Assembly (NCBI GenBank): GCA_025929595.1
Contig: JAICQA010000017.1
Span: 1-17,867, forward strand
Direction: 5' to 3'
From: Xanthobacteraceae bacterium
GTDB taxonomy: Bacteria > Pseudomonadota > Alphaproteobacteria > Rhizobiales > Xanthobacteraceae
Length of the DNA stretch: 17,867 bases
The notes beneath the pieces are model-generated. The model ran no database searches. It had not been told where the DNA came from and worked only from the letters and a program-made list of their open reading frames with translations. Positions within the stretch are counted from its first letter, which is position 1. Every line of letters starts with the position of its first letter. Of the stretch, positions 7,764-15,105 are shown piece after piece. A program made the position numbers and the translations under genes.

Positions 7764-8383
7764 GCGCCCTCCTTCCCGCCGGACGGCGGCGCCTTCTCAT
7801 CGCCGGGCAGCGCGTAGTCCGCGCCCTCCCACGGCGAGAGGAAATCGAAATCGCGAAATTCCTGATTGAGCCGCACGGGCTCGTACAGCACGCGTTTGGC
7901 GTCGTCGTCCCAGCGCACTTCGACAAAACCGGTCAGCGGGAAATCCTTGCGCAGCGGATATCCCTCGAAGCCGTAGTCGGTGAGGAGGCGGCGGAGGTCT
8001 GGGTGACCCGTGAAGAGAATGCCGTAGAGGTCATACGCCTCGCGCTCGAACCACAGCGCGCCCGGAAAGACTCCCGTGAGCGACGGCACCAACGTTGACT
8101 CATCCGCCTGCACTTTCAGGCGGATGCGCCGGTTCTGCTTCGGGGAAAGGAAGTGATAGACGACGTCAAAGCGCCGATCGCGCGAAGGGTAATCGACGCC
8201 GCAAACGTCGATAATATTGACGAACTGGCAGCGCGGATCGTCACGCAGAAATTTCGCTACCTCGACGACCTTCGCGGCATCGGCCTCGATCGTTAACTCG
8301 CCGAACGCGACGCCATGCGCGGTCACCGCGCCCGAGAGCGCCTGTGCAATTTGTTCGCCGAGTTCGCGCAGCGTCTCGTCCAT
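7760..8383 (-). CDS. nuoC: NADH-quinone oxidoreductase subunit C (30-kDa type)
   Basis: This is a structural subunit of the peripheral arm that holds NuoD and NuoB in place; it has no cofactor. The product is 207 residues and separate from NuoD. The family signature is clear at residues 114-139: EREAYDLYGILFTGHPDLRR followed by LLTDYGF, and then GYPLRKDFPLTG. The C-terminal tail (about 186-207) is Pro/Gly/Lys-rich and variable in the family. The start ATG lies 12 bases after the nuoB stop. The stop overlaps the start of the thioesterase gene by ATGA, so nuoC is not directly joined to nuoD here. Confidence 0.97.
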   Translation of the reverse strand: MDETLRELGEQIAQALSGAVTAHGVAFGELTIEADAAKVVEVAKFLRDDPRCQFVNIIDVCGVDYPSRDRRFDVVYHFLSPKQNRRIRLKVQADESTLVPSLTGVFPGALWFEREAYDLYGILFTGHPDLRRLLTDYGFEGYPLRKDFPLTGFVEVRWDDDAKRVLYEPVRLNQEFRDFDFLSPWEGADYALPGDEKAPPSGGKEGA

Positions 8384-8395
8384 GGACCACCGGCC

Positions 8396-8959
8396 TCAGC
8401 GTTCGATCGTTCCGGTGCGGCGGATCTTCCTTTGCAGGAGCAGCACACCATAAAGAAGGGCTTCCGCGGTCGGCGGGCATCCCGGCACGTAGATATCGAC
8501 CGGCACGATGCGATCGCAACCGCGTACCACCGCGTAGGAGTAGTGATAGTAGCCGCCGCCGTTCGCGCACGACCCCATCGATATCACGTAACGCGGCTCG
8601 GGCATCTGGTCGTAGACCTTGCGCAGTGCCGGCGCCATTTTATTGGTCAGCGTCCCGGCCACGATCATGACGTCCGACTGGCGCGGAGACGCGCGCGGCG
8701 CGAAACCGAAGCGCTCCAGATCGTAGCGCGGCATCGACGCCTGCATCATCTCCACGGCACAGCACGCGAGCCCGAACGTCATCCACATCAGCGAACCGGT
8801 GCGCGCCCAGGTGACAAGGTCATCGACGCTCGTGACGATGAAACCCTTGTCGGCGAGCTCGTCGCTCAGGCCCGAGAAAAACGGATCGTCGCTCCGCGTC
8901 ACACCGCCGGTACGCGGATCGATGATCCCTTTCGGAGCCGCGGGTGCCGTCAATCCCAT
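8396..8959 (-). CDS. nuoB: NADH-quinone oxidoreductase subunit B (cluster N2 carrier)
   Basis: This subunit carries N2, the last [4Fe-4S] cluster, which reduces quinone. With the start at MGLTAPAAP the product is 187 residues. The ligands are the adjacent C66 and C67 (GLACCAVEMM), C131 (GSCANGG) and C161 (PGCPPTAEAL). A GTG seven codons upstream (8980) would also be in frame, but the ATG at 8959 is preceded by an AAGGGAG ribosome binding site about 8 bases away. The gene begins 10 bases inside the end of nuoA, so the two are coupled. Confidence 0.96.
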   Translation of the reverse strand: MGLTAPAAPKGIIDPRTGGVTRSDDPFFSGLSDELADKGFIVTSVDDLVTWARTGSLMWMTFGLACCAVEMMQASMPRYDLERFGFAPRASPRQSDVMIVAGTLTNKMAPALRKVYDQMPEPRYVISMGSCANGGGYYHYSYAVVRGCDRIVPVDIYVPGCPPTAEALLYGVLLLQRKIRRTGTIER

Positions 8960-9315
8960 TCCAGCGCTCCCTTGCGCCACTCATAGATGTACCCGACGGT
9001 CAGCACGCCGAGAAAAATCATCATCGACCAGAACCCGTACCAGCCGAGCGAGCCGAACGTGATCGCCCATGGAAACAGGAACGCGACTTCGAGATCGAAG
9101 ATGATGAAAAGGATGGCGACGAGATAGAAACGCACGTCGAACTTCATGCGCGCGTCGTCGAAGGGATTGAAGCCGCACTCGTAGGCCGAGAGCTTCTCGA
9201 CGTCGGGGGCGCGATAGGCCGCCAGGAAGGGCGCGATCAGGAGCACCAGCCCGATCCCCGCCGCCACCCCGATGAAGACGACGATCGGTAGATAATCGAC
9301 GATCAGCGCGTTCAT
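8950..9315 (-). CDS. nuoA: NADH-quinone oxidoreductase subunit A
   Basis: This is the first gene of the complex I operon; the product is a 121-residue membrane subunit (ND3 homologue) with three helices at about residues 8-33, 62-84 and 94-111. The family motif YECGFNPF at 45-52 carries C47, in the loop that lines the quinone channel. FDLEVAFLFPWA at 73-84 is also typical. The frame opens 19 codons further upstream, but that stretch (ELGAAASGQGAPDAREAG) is not conserved membrane protein, whereas MNALIVDYLP begins the first helix and has GAGG upstream. Its end overlaps the nuoB start by 10 bases. Confidence 0.96.
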   Translation of the reverse strand: MNALIVDYLPIVVFIGVAAGIGLVLLIAPFLAAYRAPDVEKLSAYECGFNPFDDARMKFDVRFYLVAILFIIFDLEVAFLFPWAITFGSLGWYGFWSMMIFLGVLTVGYIYEWRKGALEWD

Positions 9316-9429
9316 GCCTGCCTCGCGTGCGTCCGGAGCCCCCTGCCCCGATGCCGCCGCTCCGAGTTCCAAGATCCCCCGGGAGCGCCTTTCGACCCCG
9401 CAGATGCGAACAGTTCGAAAGACGTGTTT

Positions 9430-9458
9430 GGCTTAGCCCACGGACCCCTGCCTTTCAA
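9430..9458 (-). promoter_or_regulatory. Candidate promoter for the nuo operon
   Basis: Between tRNA-Asp and nuoA there are 256 bases without a gene. On the minus strand TTGAAA (9458-9453) is followed after 17 bases by TAAGCC (9435-9430), a modest sigma-70-like pair. A better -35 match, TTGACG, lies at 9490-9485 but has no good -10 behind it. No clear terminator separates tRNA-Asp from nuoA, so read-through from the tRNA promoter is also possible. Eye-based call only. Confidence 0.25.
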
Positions 9459-9571
9459 GGCTACGAAAGGCCGCGCGCGTTCTCCGTCAACACGAAAAAG
9501 GGTTCAGTTTCCGATATTTGCGACGGTTTGCGACTCCCCCGGGGCGGACATTCGCCAGCCGCTGAAAGCGG

Positions 9572-9648
<77 letters not shown>

Positions 9649-9661
9649 AGGGGATCGCCCG

Positions 9662-9690
9662 CACTTAAGCCCCGGCCCCTTTCAAGTCAA
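9662..9690 (-). promoter_or_regulatory. Candidate promoter of tRNA-Asp
   Basis: On the minus strand TTGACT (9690-9685) and TAAGTG (9667-9662) are spaced by 17 bases and end 14 bases before the tRNA 5' end, which fits a short leader. The -35 is a strong match and the -10 is partial, as is common in GC-rich alphaproteobacteria. Confidence 0.45.
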
Positions 9691-9828
9691 GGTTAGGCCC
9701 GAAAGCCGGGCATAAATCGGTAGATTCGGGTCCGTAGCCTATGGCTAGACAGGCCTCGAATCGCATATGCCGAATGCGCGAATAATCGCGTTTGAACGCC
9801 AAACGCTCATAACGAGGGTCGCGAAGCC

Positions 9829-10122
9829 ATGGCAACCAAATCGTCTCCGACGGTCACTCTGAAGCATCTCGCCGCTGAACTCGCGGAGAGCCACGATCTT
9901 TCCAAGAAGCAAGCCGAGACGATCCTCGGCGACTTGGTGGACCGGACCGTGAAGCATCTGAAGAAGGGCAACCGCATCCGCCTCGTCGGCCTCGGCATCC
10001 TGCAGGTCCGGCACCGCGCCGCCCGCATGGGCCGCAATCCGGCGACCGGCGAACCGATTCAGATCAAGGCCAGCAAGAAAGTCGCGTTCCGCGCGGCCAA
10101 GGAACTCAAGGAAGCGATCTGA
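9829..10122 (+). CDS. HU-family DNA-binding protein (divergent paralogue)
   Basis: This is a 97-residue nucleoid-type DNA-bending protein and the only plus-strand gene in the window. The HU fold is recognisable: helices over about residues 8-46, the turn KKGNRIRLVGLGILQVRHRAAR at 45-66 (shown in part, GLGILQV), and the DNA-binding arm GRNPATGEPI at 68-77 with the intercalating Pro71. Compared with the HupB gene at 10411-10686 it has an extra N-terminal stretch of about eight residues and differs at most positions outside the arm, so it is a distinct paralogue rather than a recent copy. A GAGGG ribosome binding site lies about 10 bases before the ATG. It may bind DNA as a homodimer or together with HupB; that is inference. 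Confidence 0.92.
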   Translation: MATKSSPTVTLKHLAAELAESHDLSKKQAETILGDLVDRTVKHLKKGNRIRLVGLGILQVRHRAARMGRNPATGEPIQIKASKKVAFRAAKELKEAI

Positions 10123-10155
10123 CGCTCAGACGCCGATCCTCGTGCAGCATCGTCC

Positions 10156-10181
10156 GCCCCGGCAGAAGCCAATGCCGGGGC
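10156..10181 (+). terminator. Hairpin after the HU-family gene, possible terminator
   Basis: A perfect 9-bp inverted repeat (GCCCCGGCA and TGCCGGGGC) with an 8-base loop lies 34 bases after the stop codon. It has no U-tract, so it may stall or protect the transcript rather than act as a classic intrinsic terminator. Confidence 0.5.
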
Positions 10182-10226
10182 TGGCGATGTGCACGCGTAT
10201 TCAGCCGCCTGTCGGCTTTGCGGAAT

Positions 10227-10302
10227 TGGTGGGCGGTGACGGGATCGAACCGCCGACATCCTGCGTGTAAAGCAGGCGCTCTACCAGCTGAGCTAACCGC
10301 CC
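10227..10302 (-). tRNA. tRNA-Val (anticodon UAC)
   Basis: A complete 76-base cloverleaf with encoded CCA. The acceptor stem GGGCGGT pairs perfectly with ACCGCCC, and the discriminator is A73. The anticodon stem CCTGC/GCAGG carries loop TTTACAC, anticodon TAC. The T loop contains TTCGATC. It lies downstream of the hupB terminator on the same strand, so it probably has its own promoter. Confidence 0.97.
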
Positions 10303-10310
10303 CTTGCTAG

Positions 10311-10340
10311 GCTTTACCCCTCATTGGCCGCGCAGGGCAA
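10311..10340 (-). promoter_or_regulatory. Candidate promoter of tRNA-Val
   Basis: On the minus strand TTGCCC (10340-10335) and TAAAGC (10316-10311) are separated by 18 bases. The -10 ends 8 bases before the tRNA 5' end, leaving a very short leader. The position, between the hupB terminator and the tRNA, fits a separate transcription unit. Weak by sequence alone. Confidence 0.35.
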
Positions 10341-10351
10341 CGCCGTGCGTG

Positions 10352-10389
10352 AAGCCAAACAAAATGCTCCCGCGCTGGCGGGAGCATTT
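10352..10389 (-). terminator. Strong intrinsic terminator of hupB
   Basis: A perfect 12-bp inverted repeat (AAATGCTCCCGC and GCGGGAGCATTT) with a 4-base loop occupies 10362-10389. Reading on the minus strand it is followed by TTGTTTGG, giving the T-rich end of an intrinsic terminator. Outer bases AGCCAA and TTGGCT can extend the structure. It begins about 22 bases after the hupB stop codon. Confidence 0.82.
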
Positions 10390-10410
10390 GCTTGGCTCCG
10401 GCGAAAGCCG

Positions 10411-10686
10411 TCAAAAATTGACGGCGTCTTTCAGCCCTTTGCCTGCGGAAAATTTCGGCGCCTTCGAGGCTGCGATCATTACCGGCTGACCGGTACGTGG
10501 ATTGCGGCCTTCCCGGGCCTTGCGGTCGACTACGGTGAAGGTACCGAAGCCAATCAATTTCACTTCGTCGCCCTGCTTCAAGGCGCCTGCAATAATGTCG
10601 AACGTCGCTTCGACCGCCTTTGCGGCATCCGTCTTGGTGATGCGGGACGTGTCGGCGACGGCGCTGATCAATTCATTCTTCGTCAT
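10411..10686 (-). CDS. hupB: DNA-binding protein HU
   Basis: This is a 91-residue histone-like protein that bends and compacts DNA. The sequence is canonical HU: MTKNELISAVA start, GFGTF at about residues 46-50, the flexible arm GRNPRTGQPV at 60-69 with the intercalating Pro63, and the C-terminal helix FSAGKGLKDAV. A strong ribosome binding site (GAGGAGG about 10 bases before the ATG) suits a highly expressed protein. The gene follows lon, as in E. coli and many proteobacteria, but a terminator lies between them, so hupB has its own promoter. A -35-like TTGACT lies at 10776-10771 without a convincing -10. Confidence 0.96.
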   Translation of the reverse strand: MTKNELISAVADTSRITKTDAAKAVEATFDIIAGALKQGDEVKLIGFGTFTVVDRKAREGRNPRTGQPVMIAASKAPKFSAGKGLKDAVNF

Positions 10687-10998
10687 CGGACCGATCCTCC
10701 TCTTGGACCCCTAGAATCGCCGGCAACCGCCGGAGCGGCGAGAAATTCGACAGGAGATGAGGCGAAACCAAGTCAAACTTCTGGCAAACCCGCGCCAGCA
10801 CAGGCTTTTCGGGAGCTCGCGGTCGACCTTACTGCCACCAAAGCAAAAGTAGGCGGCGCCACGCATCGATAAGTCATTGATTCATTTCAGAAAGTCGCAC
10901 TCCTAAAATTTCGCGGAATTCTGCAATCTTCGGTTCACCGCGCAAACAGAGACGGCGCCGGCTCTCTCAGCCGGCGCCGTCCAATGCTCGTTCCCAAC
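10687..10998. other. 312-base gap between lon and hupB
   Basis: No coding region with a believable start and composition is seen. Near the lon side is the terminator hairpin at 10951-10981. An AT-richer island lies at about 10865-10925. On the minus strand TTGACT at 10776-10771 is a possible -35 for hupB, and the hupB ribosome binding site is at the left end. The sequence between 10780 and 10860 holds nothing I can name. Confidence 0.5.
10951..10981 (-). terminator. Terminator hairpin after lon
   Basis: A perfect 13-bp GC-rich inverted repeat (GACGGCGCCGGCT and AGCCGGCGCCGTC) with a 5-base loop begins 18 bases after the lon stop. Reading on the minus strand it is followed by TCTCTGTTTG, a weak T-rich stretch. 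It is the most stable hairpin seen in the window. Confidence 0.75.
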
Positions 10999-13428
10999 TT
11001 AGTGCGCGATCACGCTCGAAGCGTCGTCTTCCTCGGAGACAACCGGCTCGACAGGCTTCGCGGCCGCTTCGTCCCACTCGATCGCTTCCGGCATGCGTAC
11101 GAGCGCATGTTTGAGCACTTCGTCCATGCGTGAGACCGGCACGATCTCAAGACCGCTCTTCACGTTGTCCGAGATTTCCGCGAGGTCTTTCGCGTTCTCC
11201 TCGGGGATCAGCACCTTCTTGATGCCGCCGCGGTGCGCCGCAAGCAGCTTCTCCTTCAGACCGCCGATCGGCAGCACGCGGCCGCGCAACGTGATTTCTC
11301 CGGTCATCGCGACCGACTTGTGCACGGCGATGCCTGTCATCACCGACACGATCGCCGTGACCATCGCGACGCCCGCAGAGGGGCCGTCCTTCGGTGTCGC
11401 ACCTTCCGGCACGTGCACGTGGATGTCCTTCTTTTCGAACATCGGCGGCTGGATGCCGAAATCCACCGCGCGCGAGCGGACATAAGACGCCGCCGCGGAG
11501 ATCGACTCCTTCATCACGTCACGCAGGTTGCCCGTGACCGTCATTTTGCCCTTGCCGGGCATCATCAGGCCTTCGATGGTGAGCAGTTCGCCGCCCACCT
11601 CGGTCCAGGCGAGTCCCGTCACGACGCCGACCTGGTCGTTCTCCTCGACCTCGCCGTAGCGATACTTCGGCACACCGAGATACTTGTCCAGGTTGTCCAT
11701 CGTGACCGCGACCTTGTCCTTCTTGTCGGCGATCAGCTCCTTCACCGCCTTACGGATCAGGTTCGCGAGCTCGCGCTCAAGATTGCGGACGCCCGCCTCT
11801 CGCGTATAGCGGCGGATGACCTGCAACAGCGCTTCCTTGTCGAGCGACCACTCCTCGGACTTCAGGCCGTGCTTCGTCAGCAGCGCCGGGATCAGGTGGC
11901 GCCGTGCGATTTCGACCTTCTCGTCTTCGGTGTAACCGGCGATGCGGATCACCTCCATGCGGTCCAGCAGGGCCGGCGGGATATTGAGCGTATTGGCCGT
12001 CGTCACGAACATCACGTTCGAGAGGTCGTAATCGACCTCCAGATAGTGGTCGTTGAACGTGTGGTTCTGCTCGGGGTCCAGCACCTCAAGCAGCGCCGAC
12101 GACGGATCGCCGCGGAAATCGGCGCCCATCTTGTCGATTTCGTCGAGCAGGAAGAGCGGGTTCGACTTCTTGGCCTTGCGCATCGACTGGATGACCTTGC
12201 CGGGCATTGAGCCGATATAGGTCCGCCGGTGCCCGCGGATCTCCGCTTCGTCGCGCACGCCGCCGAGCGACACGCGCACGAATTCGCGGCCCGTCGCCTT
12301 GGCAATCGACTTGCCGAGCGAGGTCTTGCCGACGCCGGGGGCGCCGACGAGGCACAGGATCGGACCGGAGAGCTTGTTCGCGCGCGTCTGCACCGCGAGA
12401 TACTCGACGATGCGCTCTTTGACCTTATCCAGGCCAAAGTGATCCTCGTCCAGCACAGTCTGAGCGAAGTCGAGGTCTTTCTTGACCTTGCTCTTGTTGT
12501 TCCAGGGGATCGAGAGCAGCCAGTCGAGATAGTTGCGCACGACCGTCGCCTCGGCCGACATCGGAGACATCTGCCGCAGCTTCTTCAGCTCGTGCGTTGC
12601 CTTCTCGCGCGCTTCCTTCGAAAGCTTGGTGCGCTTGATCTTCTCTTCGAGCTCGGCAAGTTCGTCCTTGCCGTCCTCGTCGCCGAGCTCCTTCTGGATC
12701 GCCTTCATCTGCTCGTTGAGATAATACTCGCGCTGCGTCTTCTCCATCTGACGCTTGACGCGCGTGCGGATGCGCTTCTCGACCTGCAAGACCGAGATTT
12801 CGCTCTCCATCAGCGACAGGACTTTCTCGAGCCGGGCCGCGACATTCGTCAGCTCCAGCACGGCCTGCTTGTCCTGAATCTTGACCGCGAGATGTGAGGC
12901 CACCGTGTCCGACAGCTTCGAATGGTCGTCGATCTGCGAAATCACGCTGACGACTTCCGGCGAAACCTTCTTGTTGAGCTTCACATAGCTCTCGAACTCG
13001 TTCACGACCGAACGAGCGAGCGCCTCGACCTCAACGGCATCGCCGGCATCAACCGGCAGCACCTTGGCCTCGGCTTGGTAGTAGTCCGTGCGGTCGGAAT
13101 AGGTGCCGATCTCCGCACGCTCGACGCCCTCCACCAGCACCTTCACAGTGCCGTCGGGCAGCTTGAGCAGCTGAAGGACCGACGCGAGTGTTCCGACCTT
13201 GTAAATTGCGTCCGTTGCCGGATCGTCGTCGCCGGCATTCATCTGCGTCACGAGCAGAATGTAGGTGTCGTTCTTCATCACCTCTTCAAGCGCGCGAATG
13301 GACTTCTCGCGGCCAACGAAGAGCGGCACGATCATGTGCGGGAAGACAACGATGTCACGCAGCGGCAGAACCGGAAATGCCTGGCTCTGACCGGGGGTGA
13401 GTGGAGGACGCGGCTTCTGAGTGGCCAT
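10999..13428 (-). CDS. lon: ATP-dependent protease Lon
   Basis: This cytoplasmic AAA+ serine protease degrades damaged and short-lived regulatory proteins. With the start at MATQKPRP it has 809 residues, close to the usual length. An N-terminal substrate-binding domain covers about residues 18-215, then a coiled-coil stretch. The AAA+ module has Walker A GAPGVGKT at 362-369 and Walker B LLDEID at 427-432. The C-terminal protease domain has the Ser-Lys pair: S684 in KDGPSAGV and K727 in GLKEKLLAAH. The tail is acidic. The frame opens 17 codons upstream, but the chosen ATG has GAGGGG just before it and begins the conserved part. It lies downstream of clpX with a 212-base gap that may hold a heat-shock promoter. 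Confidence 0.98.
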   Translation of the reverse strand: MATQKPRPPLTPGQSQAFPVLPLRDIVVFPHMIVPLFVGREKSIRALEEVMKNDTYILLVTQMNAGDDDPATDAIYKVGTLASVLQLLKLPDGTVKVLVEGVERAEIGTYSDRTDYYQAEAKVLPVDAGDAVEVEALARSVVNEFESYVKLNKKVSPEVVSVISQIDDHSKLSDTVASHLAVKIQDKQAVLELTNVAARLEKVLSLMESEISVLQVEKRIRTRVKRQMEKTQREYYLNEQMKAIQKELGDEDGKDELAELEEKIKRTKLSKEAREKATHELKKLRQMSPMSAEATVVRNYLDWLLSIPWNNKSKVKKDLDFAQTVLDEDHFGLDKVKERIVEYLAVQTRANKLSGPILCLVGAPGVGKTSLGKSIAKATGREFVRVSLGGVRDEAEIRGHRRTYIGSMPGKVIQSMRKAKKSNPLFLLDEIDKMGADFRGDPSSALLEVLDPEQNHTFNDHYLEVDYDLSNVMFVTTANTLNIPPALLDRMEVIRIAGYTEDEKVEIARRHLIPALLTKHGLKSEEWSLDKEALLQVIRRYTREAGVRNLERELANLIRKAVKELIADKKDKVAVTMDNLDKYLGVPKYRYGEVEENDQVGVVTGLAWTEVGGELLTIEGLMMPGKGKMTVTGNLRDVMKESISAAASYVRSRAVDFGIQPPMFEKKDIHVHVPEGATPKDGPSAGVAMVTAIVSVMTGIAVHKSVAMTGEITLRGRVLPIGGLKEKLLAAHRGGIKKVLIPEENAKDLAEISDNVKSGLEIVPVSRMDEVLKHALVRMPEAIEWDEAAAKPVEPVVSEEDDASSVIAH

Positions 13429-13565
13429 GAGCCCCTCATCCTTTCCTTTGGCGCCACAACCGCCGGAGGTGCCGGACAAGGATCGAGGGACCGGCTGCGG
13501 CGCGATTCGAGTACCAAGGCTACGGCTTTACTCGACCGTCGTCCGCAGCCCTATCGTCGCATCGT

Positions 13566-13594
13566 AAATGGCGACGGGTCGCGTCTTATTCAAG
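13566..13594 (-). promoter_or_regulatory. Candidate heat-shock-type promoter for lon
   Basis: In the gap between clpX and lon, the minus strand has CTTGAA (13594-13589), 17 bases, then CCATTT (13571-13566). This resembles RpoH promoters of alphaproteobacteria (CTTG followed by a C-rich -10), and lon is a typical RpoH target. The transcript would have a leader of about 130 bases. Eye-based match; moderate at best. Confidence 0.35.
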
Positions 13595-13640
13595 GCTGGC
13601 GGGCCTTTCCGCCATTGCAGAGCAGCCCTGCCGAGGGAAC

Positions 13641-14909
13641 TTAGGCGCTCACTCCCGCACCGGCGTCACCGGCGCGGTCGGTATAGATATACAGGGGCCG
13701 GGCACCGCCCTCGACGACCTCGCGACTGATCACGACTTCCTCGACGCCTTCAAGGCTCGGGAGGTCGAACATCGTGTCGAGCAGGATGCCTTCCATGATG
13801 GAACGCAGGCCACGAGCGCCGGTCTTGCGCTCGATCGCCTTGCGGGCGATTGCGCCAAGCGCTTCCTCGTGGATCGACAGCTCGACGTTCTCCATCTCGA
13901 ACAGGCGCTGGAACTGCTTCACGAGCGCGTTCTTCGGCTCCTGAAGGATTTTCTTCAGTGCGTCCTCGTCGAGATCCTCAAGCGTCGCGACGACCGGCAA
14001 CCGGCCGACGAATTCCGGAATGAGACCGTATTTGAGCAGATCCTCCGGCTCGACGTGGCGGAACACTTCACCCGGCTTGCGGTCCTCCGGCGAACGCACC
14101 GTGGCAGCGAAACCGATCGACGTGCCGCGCCCGCGCGCGGAGATGATCTTGTCGAGACCGGCGAATGCGCCGCCGCACACGAACAGGATGTTCGTCGTGT
14201 CGACCTGCAGGAACTCCTGCTGCGGGTGCTTGCGGCCGCCCTGCGGCGGAACGCTCGCGACCGTGCCTTCCATGATCTTGAGCAGCGCCTGCTGCACGCC
14301 TTCGCCCGACACGTCGCGCGTGATCGACGGGTTGTCGGATTTGCGGCTGATCTTGTCGATTTCATCGATATAGACGATGCCGCGCTGCGCGCGCTCGACG
14401 TTGTAGTCGGCGGCCTGCAGCAATTTCAGAATGATGTTCTCGACGTCCTCGCCGACGTAACCCGCTTCGGTCAGCGTCGTGGCGTCGGCCATCGTGAAAG
14501 GCACATCGAGAATGCGCGCGAGCGTTTGTGCGAGCAGCGTCTTGCCCGAACCGGTCGGTCCGATCAGCAGAATGTTCGACTTCGCAAGCTCGACGTCGTT
14601 GTGCTTGGTCGCGTGATTGAGCCGCTTGTAGTGGTTGTGAACGGCGACCGAGAGCACGCGTTTCGCATAGTCCTGCCCGATGACATAGTCATCGAGCACC
14701 TTGCGGATTTCCTTCGGCGTCGGGATGCCGTCACGCGACTTCACGAGCGAGGATTTGTTCTCCTCGCGAATGATGTCCATGCAGAGTTCGACGCACTCGT
14801 CGCAGATAAAGACGGTCGGGCCGGCAATGAGCTTCCGCACCTCATGCTGGCTCTTTCCGCAGAACGAGCAGTAGAGGGTGTTCTTGGAGTCGCTTCCGAC
14901 CTTGCTCAT
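13641..14909 (-). CDS. clpX: ATP-dependent Clp protease ATP-binding subunit ClpX
   Basis: This AAA+ unfoldase recognises tagged substrates and feeds them to ClpP. The product is 422 residues, normal length. The N-terminal zinc-binding domain has C14, C17, C36 and C39. Walker A GPTGSGKT lies at 117-124, Walker B IVYIDEID at 178-185, and the pore loop GYVGED at 150-155. The second pore loop GGRKHPQ lies at 224-230, and the IGF loop that docks on ClpP is I265-G266-F267. The sensor-2 region is GARGLRS at 364-370. All functional parts are intact. The ribosome binding site GGAGAG precedes the ATG. clpP lies upstream across a 196-base gap. Confidence 0.98.
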   Translation of the reverse strand: MSKVGSDSKNTLYCSFCGKSQHEVRKLIAGPTVFICDECVELCMDIIREENKSSLVKSRDGIPTPKEIRKVLDDYVIGQDYAKRVLSVAVHNHYKRLNHATKHNDVELAKSNILLIGPTGSGKTLLAQTLARILDVPFTMADATTLTEAGYVGEDVENIILKLLQAADYNVERAQRGIVYIDEIDKISRKSDNPSITRDVSGEGVQQALLKIMEGTVASVPPQGGRKHPQQEFLQVDTTNILFVCGGAFAGLDKIISARGRGTSIGFAATVRSPEDRKPGEVFRHVEPEDLLKYGLIPEFVGRLPVVATLEDLDEDALKKILQEPKNALVKQFQRLFEMENVELSIHEEALGAIARKAIERKTGARGLRSIMEGILLDTMFDLPSLEGVEEVVISREVVEGGARPLYIYTDRAGDAGAGVSA

Positions 14910-14973
14910 TGTCTTTCTCTCCGTCCCCTCGCCGCGGCGCCGCGAACCGCCAACGAAGTCTGCCTCCTTTGAA

Positions 14974-14995
14974 GCATGGCCTCAGCGAACCATGC
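14974..14995. repeat. Short inverted repeat in the clpP-clpX gap
   Basis: GCATGG and CCATGC (6 bp each) are separated by 10 bases. It lies about 65 bases upstream of the clpX start codon. It could be an operator or a small leader hairpin, but a repeat this short can arise by chance. The rest of the gap shows no clear promoter or terminator. Confidence 0.25.
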
Positions 14996-15105
14996 TAGCC
15001 CTAGGGGGATCAAGAATCCATTAATGCTAAAGCGGGGATAGTGGATCGTCCCAGGGGTGCCGCTGTTCATGCAAGCCGGGTGCCGCCCGATTCGGGACCG
15101 CAGCC

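Noticed and set aside
8960..8980. Upstream GTG start for nuoB adding seven residues
   Set aside because: The ATG at 8959 has a well-placed AAGGGAG site, and the added residues are not conserved family sequence.
9316..9372. Longer start for nuoA adding 19 residues
   Set aside because: The added part is a polar Ala/Gly stretch before the first helix; the internal ATG fits the family start.
10203..10217. Small hairpin AGCCG/CGGCT just after tRNA-Val
   Set aside because: A 5-bp stem without a T run is too weak to call a terminator.
10324..10872. Plus-strand open frame opposite hupB and its upstream region
   Set aside because: It passes through a strong terminator hairpin and the antisense of hupB; no ribosome binding site or motif.
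11233..14972. Plus-strand open frames opposite lon and clpX (11233-12210, 12229-12897, 12922-13644, 13869-14972)
   Set aside because: Shadows of lon and clpX produced by codon bias.
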